From assembly GCF_030247195.1 (NCBI RefSeq), contig NC_080671.1, positions 203,650,897 to 203,714,896 of the forward strand: 64,000 nucleotides of DNA. The letters are read 5' to 3'. This document shows, one piece after another, positions 1-12,452 of the stretch. The notes under the pieces are model-generated. The model worked only from the letters and a program-made list of their open reading frames with translations, made no database searches and was not told the origin of the DNA. The stretch's first letter is position 1, and the number at the start of each line of letters is the position of its first letter. Source of the stretch: Topomyia yanbarensis (taxonomy: Eukaryota > Arthropoda > Insecta > Diptera > Culicidae). The translations under genes and the position numbers were made by a program.

Positions 1-705
1 AGAGCTGTGATGAGGAAGCCCACGCCCGCCAACGGAAATATACAGATTCTCAATGAAATATGAAATTTCATTTTCCATTTAAATTTTCAATAGTGTGCTA
101 ATGAACTTAAGTAAACAATCTTAAGGTTAAGTATTTCTTGATCGATTAGTGGTTGAACAAATGAAATTATTTGATAAATTACATTGTTATACAACGTTCG
201 CACTACCAGTTAAAACGGGTTTTTATGCTATCTTGGTGACATTTTCCTTGTTGCTAATTATTAAGCGTGTTATAACTCTGTAGTGTATTATTAAACCAAT
301 TCTGCAGCGTTTTATGTTATATAGGTGTTTTATGTGGTAATAGGACTGACATAATTATATCTTCAGTACAGCGGTTTGTTTAATAATTTAAAAGATTTAT
401 TTTAAAATTTATATTAGTATACCCAACCGTTCTATTTGTTGTATACTTTAAAACGCAATTAGAACTGTGTTTTAAATACATAGGGTAGGACAGATATTCT
501 GACTGGATAAACTGGGAAAACAATTTTAAGTCCAGTAACGCTTACGACATGGCTTGAATTTGAATCGAAAAAGAACACCCGCTTAAACTGCTGCTAGGAC
601 GGTAAGTTCTGTTTTAAAATTTTCCGTTGTGTGCAGTACGAAACAAAAGTGTTTGAAATTAGAAAACAAAAAGTTTTGCTGGGAATGTGATTGTTTCCTA
701 TGCAA
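1..705. other. AT-rich sequence, possibly with a short unknown exon at the edge
   Basis: Bases 1-45 are clearly richer in G and C than what follows. On the plus strand they are open in frame 1 (AVMRKPTPANGNIQILNEI, then TGA at 61). They could be the end of an exon or of a repeat cut by the window; there is too little to decide. They do not match the Brp C terminus on the minus strand. Nothing else is recognisable up to 705. Confidence 0.2.
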
Positions 706-830
706 TTACACTCAGATTTTTCACGCAAGGGATACAGGCCGTGTAAATGAAAACCACGTAAATAAAAAAAAAAACGCGTTGATGAAAACCGCGTAAATTT
801 CAAAATCCGCGTAAAAAAACCTGAGTGTAA
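706..830. mobile_element. short MITE with CGCG-rich interior
   Basis: The 125-bp segment begins TTACACTCAGATTTTT and ends in the inverted complement AAAAACCTGAGTGTAA. The interior repeats the motif CCGCGTAAAT and its variants. This is typical of a small non-autonomous DNA transposon with a TA or TTAA type target. No coding capacity. Confidence 0.55.
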
Positions 831-3800
831 AATACTACGCTGCTGAACAGTGCAATAACTACAGAAGCACGTTGTCAGATGCCTTACTCATAAAAAACAT
901 ATAACCGAAATATGAAACATGAAAACCAAGAGGCTCTTTACCCTACGCAGCTACAAAGCGCCGTAAACATGGATTAACAAGTTACAACGCACACGCATGC
1001 ATAAAAATAAATATATTTTTTTCAAACGCAACACTCTTAAGCAGCACACACCGTATTGAATTAAATCCAAACCACCCCACCACCCACTTTGCAAATCATT
1101 CTGCGACACCGTGCTGGTACCCGAAAAATCCGCACACGGCCACCGCTGCCAAAAATGCATAGCGTCTACCGCTTAGTGTAGTGCCCAGACGCTGCAGCCA
1201 TGATCTTACCCGTTCGACATAAGAACAAAAACTGATTCAAACGGGTACGCGTCACCTCTATTTATAAACTAACCGTATATGGTTTAGTCACTTAGGTGCG
1301 AGTGTGTGCGAATGCCAACGTTACCGAAAATCAATAGCGCTTATTGCATCGCCCGGAGACGATGTTGCTCCTATGGGATAAGAGCAACAACTGATTTAAA
1401 CCAGAGAAGAGAAGGGCCACTCGAAATCAAAACTTCTCACAATTCTTTTTAAAATCACTAGCGGCACGTGGTGTCGAAGCCCTGCAAAATACACTGTTAA
1501 TCAACACATTAGTTAAAAATTATACGAGGTTACTGGTATAAAATGTCTAGCAAATTCATCCCCGATAATCCGACAAGTGGTCAGAATATGTTCTTCCAAA
1601 TAAAACCCATCAATAATAATTAACCCATCTTTCAAACATTGACTGCGTTTTTGGGTTACAAACGGATATTTTACTTTAAATATTAACCTATCCTTTTCCA
1701 TCGAAAAACGAAAGTTTTAATGTAGAAGTATGTAAGCATATATTTACGTTTAAATATCGAAACTTTTAACTACATAGTTCATTCTTAGTGCACTGACCAA
1801 GAAAGATTTTCAATGGATATCTTCCCAAGGGTTATTGTATGTCCTTTCTTTTGAGAACCAACACATAAGAATATTAAATTTAAACACAAACAGCATTTTG
1901 ATAGCCAACCATTTTCCTTTTCCAGGATTCGATATAAGTTTTTTGGTCCTAATAAAAGTAGAGGAAATTAGTTTTTAATTATTTTCAAACTTTAATATTA
2001 AAGGCTGCTTTGTATAAATTCTCATGAGTACCTTTTCAAGGATTTAACGTCGCATTACAATTTTTAGGAAATGTCACCAAGGTCTGTAAACCATGATAGA
2101 CTCGAAAACCTCAGCGGATTAATTCGTATGAAAAAATGCAAACGACAATCGGTCTGACTACTCACCAGTGTTGCCACAATTAAATCTGCACTGGGAGTTG
2201 AAAATTTTTCGTATTCTGTACTGACACAATGACAAACAAAATTATTTTATATAATTATTTTTCATTCGAGATAGTAATATACTGAGTTGGTGCTGATGCT
2301 GATATTTGGCTGCGAAAAATCAAAAATTCCGACTCGGAATCAGTTATTTCATTTGCGATAAAATTTCGCCAAAAACCAGTCAAAATTCCAGAGTATTTAA
2401 CTGGGTAATTTCAAAATCAGATCCAGTTCAAATTCTCGTTGTAATTTTGTTTTCAACCTAAGCTGAGCTGCGGCCAGGGCCACATTGGAAGCTGTGTTTC
2501 AGTCTAGAAAATCATTTAGCCATCTGTTTTGCTTTAAACAGAAGGAAGATCTGTGTAAAATTTCCAAAAAAATATGAAAAATTGAAATATTTCCAAAAAT
2601 TAGTGGAAATCGGTGAAATTTTCATAAAAATGTTAAAAATCTGTCTGCTGAATAAAAGAAGCTGTGACCAAAAATTTGGCAATCTATGAGACGTTTGATT
2701 GGCAACTCAGTGATGGGTTTTGTCAACAAGTTTGATTTGCTTTACTCCTGCGAACAGAAAAAAAAACCCTTCAGATAAACATCTTTCATTAGTTCAGATT
2801 CGTTGGATGTTGGATAGAAACAACGGTTTTGTCGGACGTTGTGCCCAGCAGTGCGGAGTAACGTCAGAAGATACAATCAAGAAATAATCAGCAACACGTC
2901 TCATGGATTGCCTAATTGTTAAATAAATCTGCGACATTAAAGAAAAATTTGTGAATGTGGCAACTCTGTCTGTGGCTTGTACTAACATTTGGATGCGAGA
3001 TGTGGCAAACCTGGATTCAGCAAATCAAATGAAGCCTATAGAGCTCTATGCAAATCATTTCACACACACACTAATTGGAGGTTTATTTTCCGCCAACTGT
3101 CATATATAAAACTGTCAGTCAATTTAAACATTTGAAGTAGCTCGCGTAAAGTATTTTTTTCAATGGTGTTGTCATGATCTACGCCGCCGTAAAACTTATT
3201 CCAGATACGTACAATACTGATTAGTTAGGACCAGTATGAATAAATAGCATTCCAGAAATCTTCGGAACCATTTCCAAACTATTCGTATAATGCTCACCAT
3301 ATTCGGAATACTACTGATATATTTCACCATTATAATTTTAGTTACCATTTCCAATACCTTCCGTGTATCCTATATTGAAGATTTGTATACTGCATTGTCC
3401 TTTGGCGCCAGAGGTTAATATTGCTCTGGTGGGCTTTGTTATTCGTATATCTGTTTACCACGCTCCAAAAATCTGTAGTTTAAGATGGTCAAAAATCCTC
3501 GTCTAACAATATTACGGAGATAGCTCAATTGGATAAAGTGTCAGTCCACTTACTGTCAACGAAGCATTCTTCAGAAGATGGCGAGTGCAAAATAATATTT
3601 CATCAATCGATAGAATTTAAATGTGAAGGGGGAGAGATTTTTTTCTCCAGCTAATATTTTATCCATCGCTATACCTAAAATATGCATGCCACTATAATCT
3701 GTATGGTTCTTGAATGGTATGTTGTCAAAATGTATATGGAAAACAGCACATTTTGGTATGGTGACTGTTCTTAACAACCCGTTGTTTGTATGGTCGAGTA

Positions 3801-4131
3801 TGGAAAAACGACACTGGTTATGTTCGATATGATACTAGGCAATGGTTAATCTATTGTTGAACGAACCATATTGAAAATGGTTTTGAAACGATTGATGCAA
3901 TGGTTGGCATATGGTACACATTTATACGGGGCGATCCATCATGAAAATATTCCGACCGAAAAGCTATTTTCGATTTGTTTTTCTCCACTTATGACAGGTG
4001 GAGTAAAGATGCTGAATTACTGAAGTCGACTAAAGACTCGCCATCTTATCCCAACTAAATAAAATGGTTTGGCAACATTATTTTCCGCAAACTAGCACCG
4101 TAGAGTTGCAACGTCGATAATTTCTTCATCA
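831..4131. other. intronic sequence without recognisable gene
   Basis: The segment is AT-rich with stops in all frames. Between 950 and 1480 the GC content is somewhat higher, but no coding similarity is evident. Around 2690-2910 a 25-bp motif (CAATCTATGAGACG and its complement CGTCTCATGGATTG) occurs in inverted orientation, suggesting an old short inverted-repeat element. The reading frames present are short and featureless. Confidence 0.4.
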
Positions 4132-4263
4132 TGAAGTGCTGTGTGAAGTTTTGTACCAATAAAACTACCGCCGGTTTTAAAAATATTGGTTTTTTTTCGC
4201 TTCCTGGAAAACTACGACCTTCGTGCGGAATGGGTCTGATTCGGTGGTTTACCAGAAAATAAC
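4132..4263 (+). pseudogene. possible THAP-type zinc-finger fragment (transposase relic)
   Basis: A plus-strand frame starts MKCCVKFCTNKTTAGFKNIG and continues FFSLPGKLRP, then meets a stop after WFTRK (43 codons). The opening CCVKFC (C-x4-C) followed by SLP resembles the start of THAP DNA-binding domains, which occur in P-element-like transposases. The distal C-x2-H pair of the domain is not visible before the stop. If real, it is a decayed fragment. Chance resemblance is possible because the match is short. Confidence 0.3.
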
Positions 4264-4613
4264 AACATTGCGGATAGCTGCAATGGTTGATGCAACTTTT
4301 AGAAGGCACTGTAATGATAAAAGTTGTGTTTTACCTTGCCTTAGAGATTCGAAACAGAAATTTATTCAAAATATTTTAACTCACTATCACAATACTTTCC
4401 AAAATTCATTCATCAGATTGCAACATTTGACAAGTCTTCTGCTCGATTGGAATGACATTGACAGGTCTCGTGCTCGATTGGAATGACACTGACAGATAAA
4501 TGGTAAACAAACGATTGACGTGTCGAGCCTTCATCCAGAAGGATTCAGCGTCGTTAAGGTGGAGGACAACAAATCGTTGAACACACTAATACAGTTACAG
4601 ATTGGCAGTTGGA

Positions 4614-5261
4614 AGAGTGGCGGCGAGAAGCTAAGCTGGGGCTAGAGCTGACATTATAATGCGAGAAACCTGCTTGCTGCAAACCAAAGGGATGATGTCA
4701 AAGTGAAAGCCGAGCGGATCTGCACCGGTTACCTACTTTCACTCTGATAGGTTCCATTTGATACCCGAATAGAATTATACGGTAACAAAACCATGATTTT
4801 CACTGTGACAGTACAGTAATTTTACAATAATTTATAGTAAATTCTAGTGTTATGCTACCACGCAAAAACAATAAACTTTAACGCTTCTACAGTAAATTTC
4901 AATGTAAAATCGATTTTTGCAATAGAAAAGGGGGGTGGTTATGTATCTTAACATCAAAAAAATTGATTTTTCTTCATACTTTTTTTTCTCGAAAACAGTC
5001 AAATTTAATGTGAATTTACTGTATCAGTTTTTTTCTGAACAGTAAAATTGATTATTACATGAAATTTTATTGTAAATCTACTGCGAGAACGCTGCGTCGA
5101 ACCATGTTGAAACAGTAGAAACTATAATATTTATTGTTTTATGATTGTTTGTAGGGTAAATGCCATTGTAAAATTATATCCGGGTAGGCTGCAAGCAGGT
5201 TTCTAGCATCTCGCATCCTACTGTCAGTACCAGCCCCTACACAGTTTCTCACCGCCACTCT
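4614..5261. mobile_element. inverted-repeat MITE, family A, with an insertion
   Basis: The left arm opens AGAGTGGCGGCGAGAAGCT and contains CTGACATTATAATGCGAGAA and CCTGCTTGCTGCAAA. The right arm carries the complement (AAGCAGGTTTCTAGCATC, then GCATCCTACTGTCAG, ending CACCGCCACTCT). A related copy lies at 15868-16253 and half of one at 5483-5561, which defines the family. The interior is split by another small element at 4762-5186. Confidence 0.75.
4762..5186. mobile_element. MITE nested in family A MITE
   Basis: The element begins TACCCGAATAGAATTATACG and ends in the inverted relative TAAAATTATATCCGGGTA. The flanks join to the continuous family A sequence seen at 15868-16253 (…ATTTGAT/TTGCTG…), so the insertion is supported by comparison of copies. 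The interior contains repeated TACAGTAAATT-like words. A TA target site is likely. Confidence 0.65.
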
Positions 5262-5482
5262 GTAAGCGGCCTATCACAATAAACGCAAGCAATCCGCGCA
5301 GATCCACTCGGCTTTCATTAGGTTTGTTTCAATACACGCTTCTTGCTCCTAGCTGCTCCGTAGCAAACAGGAACAAAAAAACTTGCTAATTTTTAATTCG
5401 GTTTGATACTAGAAGTAGAAAATGAGAAGTACTTCCAGTTTCTCCCGGTACTGTAACAGATCTATTTTGACATCAATCCATT

Positions 5483-5561
5483 GATTTGCTGCAAGCAAGT
5501 TTCTCGAATCCCGCATCCTAATGTCAGTGCTAGCTCCAGTTCAGTTTCTCGCCATCACTCT
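5483..5561. mobile_element. half copy of MITE family A
   Basis: The sequence from TTGATTTGCTGCAAGCAAG to CGCCATCACTCT matches the right arm of the elements at 4614-5261 and 15868-16253. The left arm is absent, so this is a truncated copy. Confidence 0.65.
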
Positions 5562-7060
5562 GTCAGCGGTCTAACTCAACATTTACAAAATGTTTACTGG
5601 TATTCATCGCAGTGTTAAATTATTTTATATGTCATGTTAAAAAAAAATCAGTACTTTTTTACAAAAATATGTTATCCGTATCGTATAGAATCTGTACCAA
5701 AAATACTCGATACTAAACCTTTACCTTTCTAGATAAATCTGTACTTGTGACAACGCTGTTACACATTTTTCAGATCTGCGTACCGAGAAGCAATTATTTA
5801 TCAGTTACTCAGCAGCCAATTTTTCTAAAATAAATTTAAAAACAGTTAGACTGTTAGAGAAAACAACTCAAATGCTGTTCCGACGATGGCGAGATTGTAA
5901 ACGTTAATTGGGTCACTAAGCCATATGCTATTTTCGATTTGTTCTGATGCAGCTGACGTATGATCGAACTTTTATTTATTTTCTTGTTCGCAAAATTACA
6001 AATATTTTTTAACAAAATTGAATTGTCACGACAAAATCTTCCATTGGATTCCCTAATATGTGCTAAGTGCTCTTGTGACCTTAAGTACTTACATTAGCTT
6101 TCACTGCATTGGATTGGAATTCAAAAAAAGTTTACTTCTTCAGCTTAATTATCACAAGTAATATTTTGACGACAAATTATGACAAATGGAAAAATCCACC
6201 ACCCATGCGGAAGATCACGTTCCACTTTTTAGGATGCAATCATGTGTTGCTTAGTAAAGGTTCCTTACTTCTTCAATGTGCCAAATTAATAAAAGCATTC
6301 CCGTCGGACCAGGTAATTAGAGAACATTCCGTTGAAACTGGATGATTCTTTGGACGCCCCGCAAAAATAACAGATAATGTCGTTTTAGAAAACGAACGTT
6401 CAATGATTATATGCAGCAATAAGCATAATATCAATCAGAAAAGTAAAATCTATGATACGAAATGCAATAATACATTTCTGTTATTTCCTGTACGCTTTAG
6501 CGAAGCTCGACCGTACTGTCTGGAACGATTTATACGAGCCAGTCTTAAAATTTATACAAGTTGAAACGTCATACGGGTGCACTCTCAAATCAAAGCAAGG
6601 AAAACCAGCAACAAATCCAATTCGCTTTTGTGAGAACTTTCGTGATTTTTTTTGTTCTAAGTGGTACTTCTCTTCTCTGTTTAAACGGACATGCGTTGCT
6701 TCTATTTATGACTTTTCGTGTTTCATTGAGCAACTAAGCTGCCCTCTTTTGACGGCTGTGTCTGAGAAATCTGCCTCACGAATGGTAATTTTCCCGTTTT
6801 TCGTGAACTTTTTAATTTTACCAATTTCCAAACGTCTACTTTTATTGTGGAGATATTAAATTATTACCAATATTTAAGTTAGGTGTTTCTGAATCGGTTG
6901 GTGTATGAATGATTAAAATCCATCTAGTAATATCGGAGTTATAAGCGTGCAAACCTTACATAGTTTCGTTACATGGGAGATAGTTTAGATTTTAGAATGA
7001 CACCTAGCCCCAGATAGTGGAGTAAGACATTTTTAATGTCAAAAAAAGTTGAGGGAAAAT
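5562..7060. other. intronic sequence without recognisable gene
   Basis: The segment is AT-rich with scattered frames of up to 135 codons (6452-6859 plus strand). That frame contains Cys/Phe-rich sequence with no recognisable domain and no splice logic. No inverted-repeat boundaries were found here. Confidence 0.4.
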
Positions 7061-7240
7061 AAATTAAAGGGGGTGTCGATCTTACCCTCATGGGGTGTCG
7101 GTTTTACCCGCAGTGCCTAGAAGGGGTCAGTTCGTTTTCCAAAATTTTCTACCAATAATTTTTAATGAAATCAATTTTTTCAAGCGCTGACAAAATTAAG
7201 TCTTGTTAAGAATTTTCTGAAGAAGAATTCTGCTAGAAAA
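7061..7240. mobile_element. fragment of the GGTGTCGG element family flanking the 4.35-kb element
   Basis: This stretch contains GGGTGTCGGTTTTACCCGC and then CCAATAATTTTTAATGAA, closely paralleling 9640-9720 inside the complete element 8543-9864. The matching other end (AAGCTTAAGGTGTCGG) appears at 11630-11648, just right of the 4.35-kb element. The larger element therefore probably inserted into a member of this family. Confidence 0.6.
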
Positions 7241-7831
7241 GTAAAGCCATGTCAAGTGATCCTCGAATTTTTCGCAAAATCACCGATCTTCATGAGGTAT
7301 ATTTTATTGTATAGGGACTATGGTGAATAGCTCTTGGTATAATTATTTCGTTACGATTCCTTTTTTTCTTTAAGATATTAACCCTTAAACTTTATTGCAT
7401 GATAAAATTGAAAATTTTATATCTCAAAAACTACTGAAGATAATTCAATGAATTTTTGCACACTTATGGAATGATATTTGCACTATCTTATAAAAATATT
7501 TTTACTGTATCATTGTGTGAATAACAGTACTTTGCATCTATTTAAAATTTTCAATTGCATTTTTTCTTGTGTTCTTCACGCTAAAAATTTTCAAAACATA
7601 TGTCAAATTATGCGGCAATTTTTCACCTTCAATAATCTGTATTGATAATTTTTCATTTTTGTTCCTATCGAGAGTTATGGAGGAATTTGTAACAGTGCGC
7701 TCTTTCAACGCACGGCCCACTTTGATGCAACCCGCGAGAACGTACATATTGGCAACGCCGCACGTCGCAACGTACTAATGCGCATCGCTTTGAAGGAGCG
7801 TATCTCATGTTCAAAATTGGCATCTCTGAGA

Positions 7832-8331
7832 TTAAGGTTCAAGTTACCTTTTTTAAGCATGTGTTAGAATTGAACGCTTGGTAGTGTGCGTAGGAAAATT
7901 TGTGTTCAGCTTTCCCACCGGATTATCCATTTAAACCTTTTTAAAACTCTAAAAGAAAAATATCAGTCGATTTATTAGATCATCACGATTCAATTCATGC
8001 AAAATACCTGCTGGAAAAACCATCGGCTTAGCTAAATGGTGCTTTTGAAAAAGTGGCTGTGGTTTTTTCATTGCGCAGTTGTGTTGCGTACCCCAGCTCG
8101 GTGTGGTAGTGTGATAAAAAATCACAGCCACTTTTTCAAAAGCACCATCCAGCTAAGCCGATGGTTTTTCCAGCAGGTATTTTGCATGAATTGAATCGTG
8201 ATGACCTAATAAATCGACTGATATTCTTCTTTTAGAGTTTTGAAAAGATTTAAATGGATAATCTGGTGGCAAAGCTGAACACAATTTTTCTTACGCATAC
8301 TACCAAGCCTTGAGGTAACTTGAGCCTTAAA
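7832..8331. mobile_element. foldback MITE, about 500 bp
   Basis: Two arms of about 190-220 bp are inverted copies of each other and meet near 8090. The left arm has GCTTGGTAGTGTGCG, then CATCACGATTCAATTCATGC, then GTGCTTTTGAAAAAGTGGCT; the right arm has the complements in reverse order. The outer ends read TTAAGGTTCAAGTTACC and GGTAACTTGAGCCTTAA. The arms differ by few substitutions, so the element is fairly young. It lies inside the 4.35-kb element. Confidence 0.85.
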
Positions 8332-8542
8332 GCAAAAAGACAAGGTTTTCTTTATGGATAATTGAAAGTGATGTTTTCTGAGTAATTTGCATGCTCTTTA
8401 GCGTTATTATATTGTTCAGGAGTTATTTAATTTTGTGTCACTCAATACCTCGGACAAGCGCGCTCGGATGTTGCCAGTCGATGAGCAAAGTTGAGCAGTG
8501 GGCATGTTTTAACCTGCGTTGACAAATTTTTCGCAAATTGAT

Positions 8543-9864
8543 GTAGGGGAACTGGGGGGAAGCCCGACACCCTGGGTAAGCCCGACACCCCACGACTTTT
8601 CCCTGATATCAAATTTTAAATCATACAATAATGACAGGATATTGTTAGTACGATCATTTTTGGCATTTCGATACATATCGATGCCATATGGGTTCATAAA
8701 CGTCAACAAAATAAACAAAACAAGCGAAAGCAAAGTTGGTGCGCTTTTGGATGTTATTTTTAGTTGATACATTTTAAGGTTTTAATAATACAAAAGCTTT
8801 GAAAATGACCAGTTCTTTTGTCACACATTCTATTCTACTCTCCATATCGTTATTTGTATGTATTGAAGATAAGTTTAAGTATTTCAATACTGTTAATTGA
8901 GCATTTAACAAAAATTGGCGCTGTTGGGGTAAGACCGACAGTTTTTGGGTGGGGTAAGACCGACACGGTGTTTAGATAATTGGGTTCATTTTTGATTCGA
9001 TACAAACGACTGGGTATATTTGTTGTGTTCAATTATACTATAATTACGTCATGTTAATAATTGAAATACACGGAAACTATGTTGTTTGCATTTATTTATC
9101 AGTATTGTCTCAAGCCGACCAAAACAATTAAAAATTAATTGAACGTGATTCATAATAATATTACAAAAAGATACGAAAAGTGTAATCTAATATGAGATTT
9201 TGAAATGATATTGATGAAAAAATTTCATTGACCGTCGGATTGTTGATCAACAGTGTTCCGAAAAATCACAACACGGATAGCTTACTACGAAGCGTGCGTC
9301 ACTTCTAAGTGAATGAGTCCTAGTAACAGCGTATATAATCTGCTTGCAGAACAGCTCTTCCTCGTTAGAATGGCTATAGAAGTGGCAATAAAGCTCGAAA
9401 GAATTACTTGAGAAAACCCGTACCATAATATAAACCATGCGTTAAACATTATTTATTCATAACACAACGCATTCTAATGCTCTTCCTCTTGCTACGCGAT
9501 GAAACTACAGAAAGTATGCGTTTGCATCACACATACTCATATACACATAATTGCACTTTATCACACATACACAATACATTTTTAATGGAAAAATTTGGAC
9601 AAAAAGAAAGTTCAAAAGGGGGTCGCTCTTGCCCCTTTGGGGTGTCGCTCTTACCCGCAGCGTTTTTAAAATGACTTTTTTCTCCATTTTTTGGCAACCA
9701 ATAATTTTTAATGAATTCAATTTTTTGAAATGCTGAAAAAATTATATTTTGTTAAGAATCACCTAAACAAGGATTATGCACAGAATATAAAATTTTAGGA
9801 ACTTTGTGGAATTTTAGAAAAATTATTGTGCTTAAGGTGTCGGACTTGCCCCGCGTTCCCCTAC
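8543..9864. mobile_element. 1.3-kb inverted-repeat element (GGTGTCGG family)
   Basis: The left terminus GTAGGGGAACTGGGGGGAAG is followed by CCCGACACC. The right terminus GGTGTCGGACTTGCC continues GCGTTCCCCTAC, giving imperfect terminal inverted repeats of about 28 bp. The interior carries further copies of (G)GGTGTCG next to TTACCC or AAGACCGACA at 8580, 8930, 8955 and 9625-9660. No transposase frame is present. Confidence 0.8.
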
Positions 9865-11043
9865 TTCACCACGTTTTATTTTCAGTTGGTTCTGTCTGAG
9901 AGGTAGCACGGAATATTGCGAATCTTTTCTTAAATCCACATAGCGACTTTTCAGCCATGCGCCATCGGGTTAACGCACAACCCGCGCTCATTTAATTTTC
10001 ATCAGTTCTAGTGAGAAAACTTCTTTACGTTTGTTTTTGTTTCGATCGCATTTGTGTGTTTTTTCCATATAGAGACAACTCGACGAAATGCTATATTATC
10101 TCAAGATAGACAATATTTGCTCAAAAAAAATCGATTGTTTTATGTTATAAATATGGGTCGATCACACGAATGATGCATTCCGTTAAAAAAATCATAAATA
10201 TGTTCGTCGTATATTGTTTTTGTGGCATCCATGTGGAGTGATAAATTTTAAAATTATATTGGTCAACACATGTGAAGCATATGTCGTAATGGGCGCAAAA
10301 AATACAACGAAAATAAATATGGACATGAACAAAACAAATTTTTCGTTAAATTTTCATTTTTAGATCCCATGTTTATAGTAATGGGTTCCTCTAAAACGCG
10401 TGTAAAATATAGGAAAATTTACACGTTCAATTTTTCTTCTTATAGTGTTTGCCAAAGTAATGGAACTGGAATATTCGATGACTCAACAGGTACATGCGGA
10501 AAACTGTAACGATTATTTTGAAATAAAGATCGTTGATGATTAATTGAAATTCGACAAAAATAAATAATATCTTACCAGAACTTGGAGAACCACCAATTAA
10601 CAGAATTAACAGATGCAATAGTGATAAAAACACCTCAACATCGATGCGACAGATTTTATGTAAACTTTTTTCAAAAGACACATCGATGTTTAAAGGTAAT
10701 ATCACTCGGTGAAAATAAAAACGTGAAATAAAATTCTTTTGGAATAAGATTTTCCATTTTCATATATTAATGTTGTAGACTAAAAAAGAATTTGGATATA
10801 ACGTAGATGTATTTTGACTAACAAAAGTGTATTTAAAGGTGTTAATTGTTAGTAACATAAAATTATAATAATATAAAATATATTAAACAACCATAATTTT
10901 TGTTGCGCACCTCGGTAAAAAAAAATTTAACGCATCTCAAAATATCCGGAAAAAATTACCTTCGATAATCCGTATTGAAAAGTTTGCACTTTTGCGCTAA
11001 TCGATAGATGTGGTTTCTTTTTGTCATGCGATGTGCATTTCCC
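9865..11043. other. interior of the 4.35-kb element, unknown frame with P-loop-like word
   Basis: The region is AT-rich. A minus-strand frame of 92 codons (10427-10705) contains the word GGSPSSGK, which resembles a Walker A loop but has Ile where Ser or Thr is expected. The codons for G and K also spell GTAAG, a possible splice donor. No further ATPase motif was found. The frame may be the remnant of a protein of the element or chance. Confidence 0.25.
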
Positions 11044-11803
11044 ACGCGATGCGCATTCTGACGTAGCAACGTGCGACGTTGCCAATATGAACGTTCTTGC
11101 GGGCTGCATCAAAGTGGGCCGTGCGTTGAAAGAGCGCACTGTTACAAAATCCTCCATAACTCTCGATAGGAACAAAAATGAAAAATTATCAATACAGATT
11201 ATTGAAGGTGAAAGATTGCCGCATAATTTGACAAACGCTTTGAAAATTTTTAGCGTGAAGAACAGAAGAAAAAATACAATTGAAAATTTAAAATAGATGC
11301 AAAGTACCGTTATTCACACAATTATATAGTAAAAACATTTCTATAAGATAGTGCAAATATCATTCCGTAAGTGTGCAAAAATTCATTGAATTATCTTCAG
11401 TAGTTTTTGAGATATAAAATTTTCAATTTTATCATGCAATAAAGTTTGAGGGTTAATATCTTAAAGAAAAAAAGGAATTTTAACTAAATATTTATACCAA
11501 AAGCTATTCACCATAATCCCTATACAATAAAATATACCTCATGAAGATCGGTGATTTTACGAAAAATTCGAGGTTCACTTGACATGGCTTTACAATGTTA
11601 TTGGTTTTGTGGTAACACAAAAAAGTGTTAAGCTTAAGGTGTCGGTTTTAACCATAATTCCTATACGTTTCCATTTTTTCTAACATTTGCACAACTTTAT
11701 CGATTTTGTTGGCAATTTTCGGCAAATCTAAGACTAAGAGAAAGGAAAGCAATGAAATTGAAAGATTCAGGGATAACAATGAAATTTTTTTGTCAAATCG
11801 AGG

Positions 11804-12452
11804 ACAAGTAACTCTCTAAGGTTCATACAAACTTTCGTTAGAATTTCTGATATTTAAAAAAATGGTTGATTCGTAATCTTGTGTTGAAGGACAATTTGTA
11901 ATCATTTGGAGGTATTTTGACTGTACTGTTACTGTATTGGCCGCATGATGCATATATTTCTATATTTCAGCGTGTGTTGTGTTGGCGAGTAGAATTTTCA
12001 ATTTGTAGGTAACTGAGCGGAAGCTTTTGTTTTATTGGTACACAGATTTGAAATTTCGGATTGTTATTATATCACAGAATGCTTCTATAGGTATTTCTAA
12101 AGCACGGACAGACTTGATTGGGACTGCGCCTGATCAGAGATTTAGCTAGAGATTGTGGTGGGTGAAGAGAATTTTCTAATGCTGAAGCTGTTTCAGTCTT
12201 GATGTGTTTTTAGAAAGCGAAAGCTATACTATAACGTTCCCAGGTATTCAACCAAAAGGCCTCATGAGCAAGAGAAAGCATCGTGTGGTGTTGTTTTTGG
12301 TTACTTTAATTACAAGTTTACAGACATATTTTATACTAATCAAATCCTATGTTTATTGTTTTAGGTTCAAACATGCATAATTTTGTTTTTTTTACGATTG
12401 TCAATTCAGAAATTCGAGCGCAAGTTTGTATGAACCTTAGAGAGTTACTTGT
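11804..12452. mobile_element. 649-bp inverted-repeat MITE
   Basis: The left end ACAAGTAACTCTCTAAGG continues TTCATACAAACTT. The right end carries the complement AAGTTTGTATGAACC then TTAGAGAGTTACTTGT. The terminal inverted repeats are over 30 bp and nearly perfect, with no coding potential between them. Confidence 0.75.

Larger units (their letters stand above)
7241..11593. mobile_element. 4.35-kb inverted-repeat element with 550-bp arms
   Basis: The left end GTAAAGCCATGTCAAGTGA and the right end, its complement TCACTT…GACATGGCTTTAC, start two arms (about 7241-7790 and 11044-11593) that match base for base over most of their length. Each arm contains a related reading frame with the block LAGCIKVGRALKERTVT and RNKNEKLSIQIIEGE: minus strand at 7538-7747, plus strand at 11021-11296. 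The frame is either a conserved terminal exon or a by-product of the repeat. The interior holds a foldback element (7832-8331) and a GGTGTCGG-type element (8543-9864). No intact transposase is visible. Confidence 0.7.
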
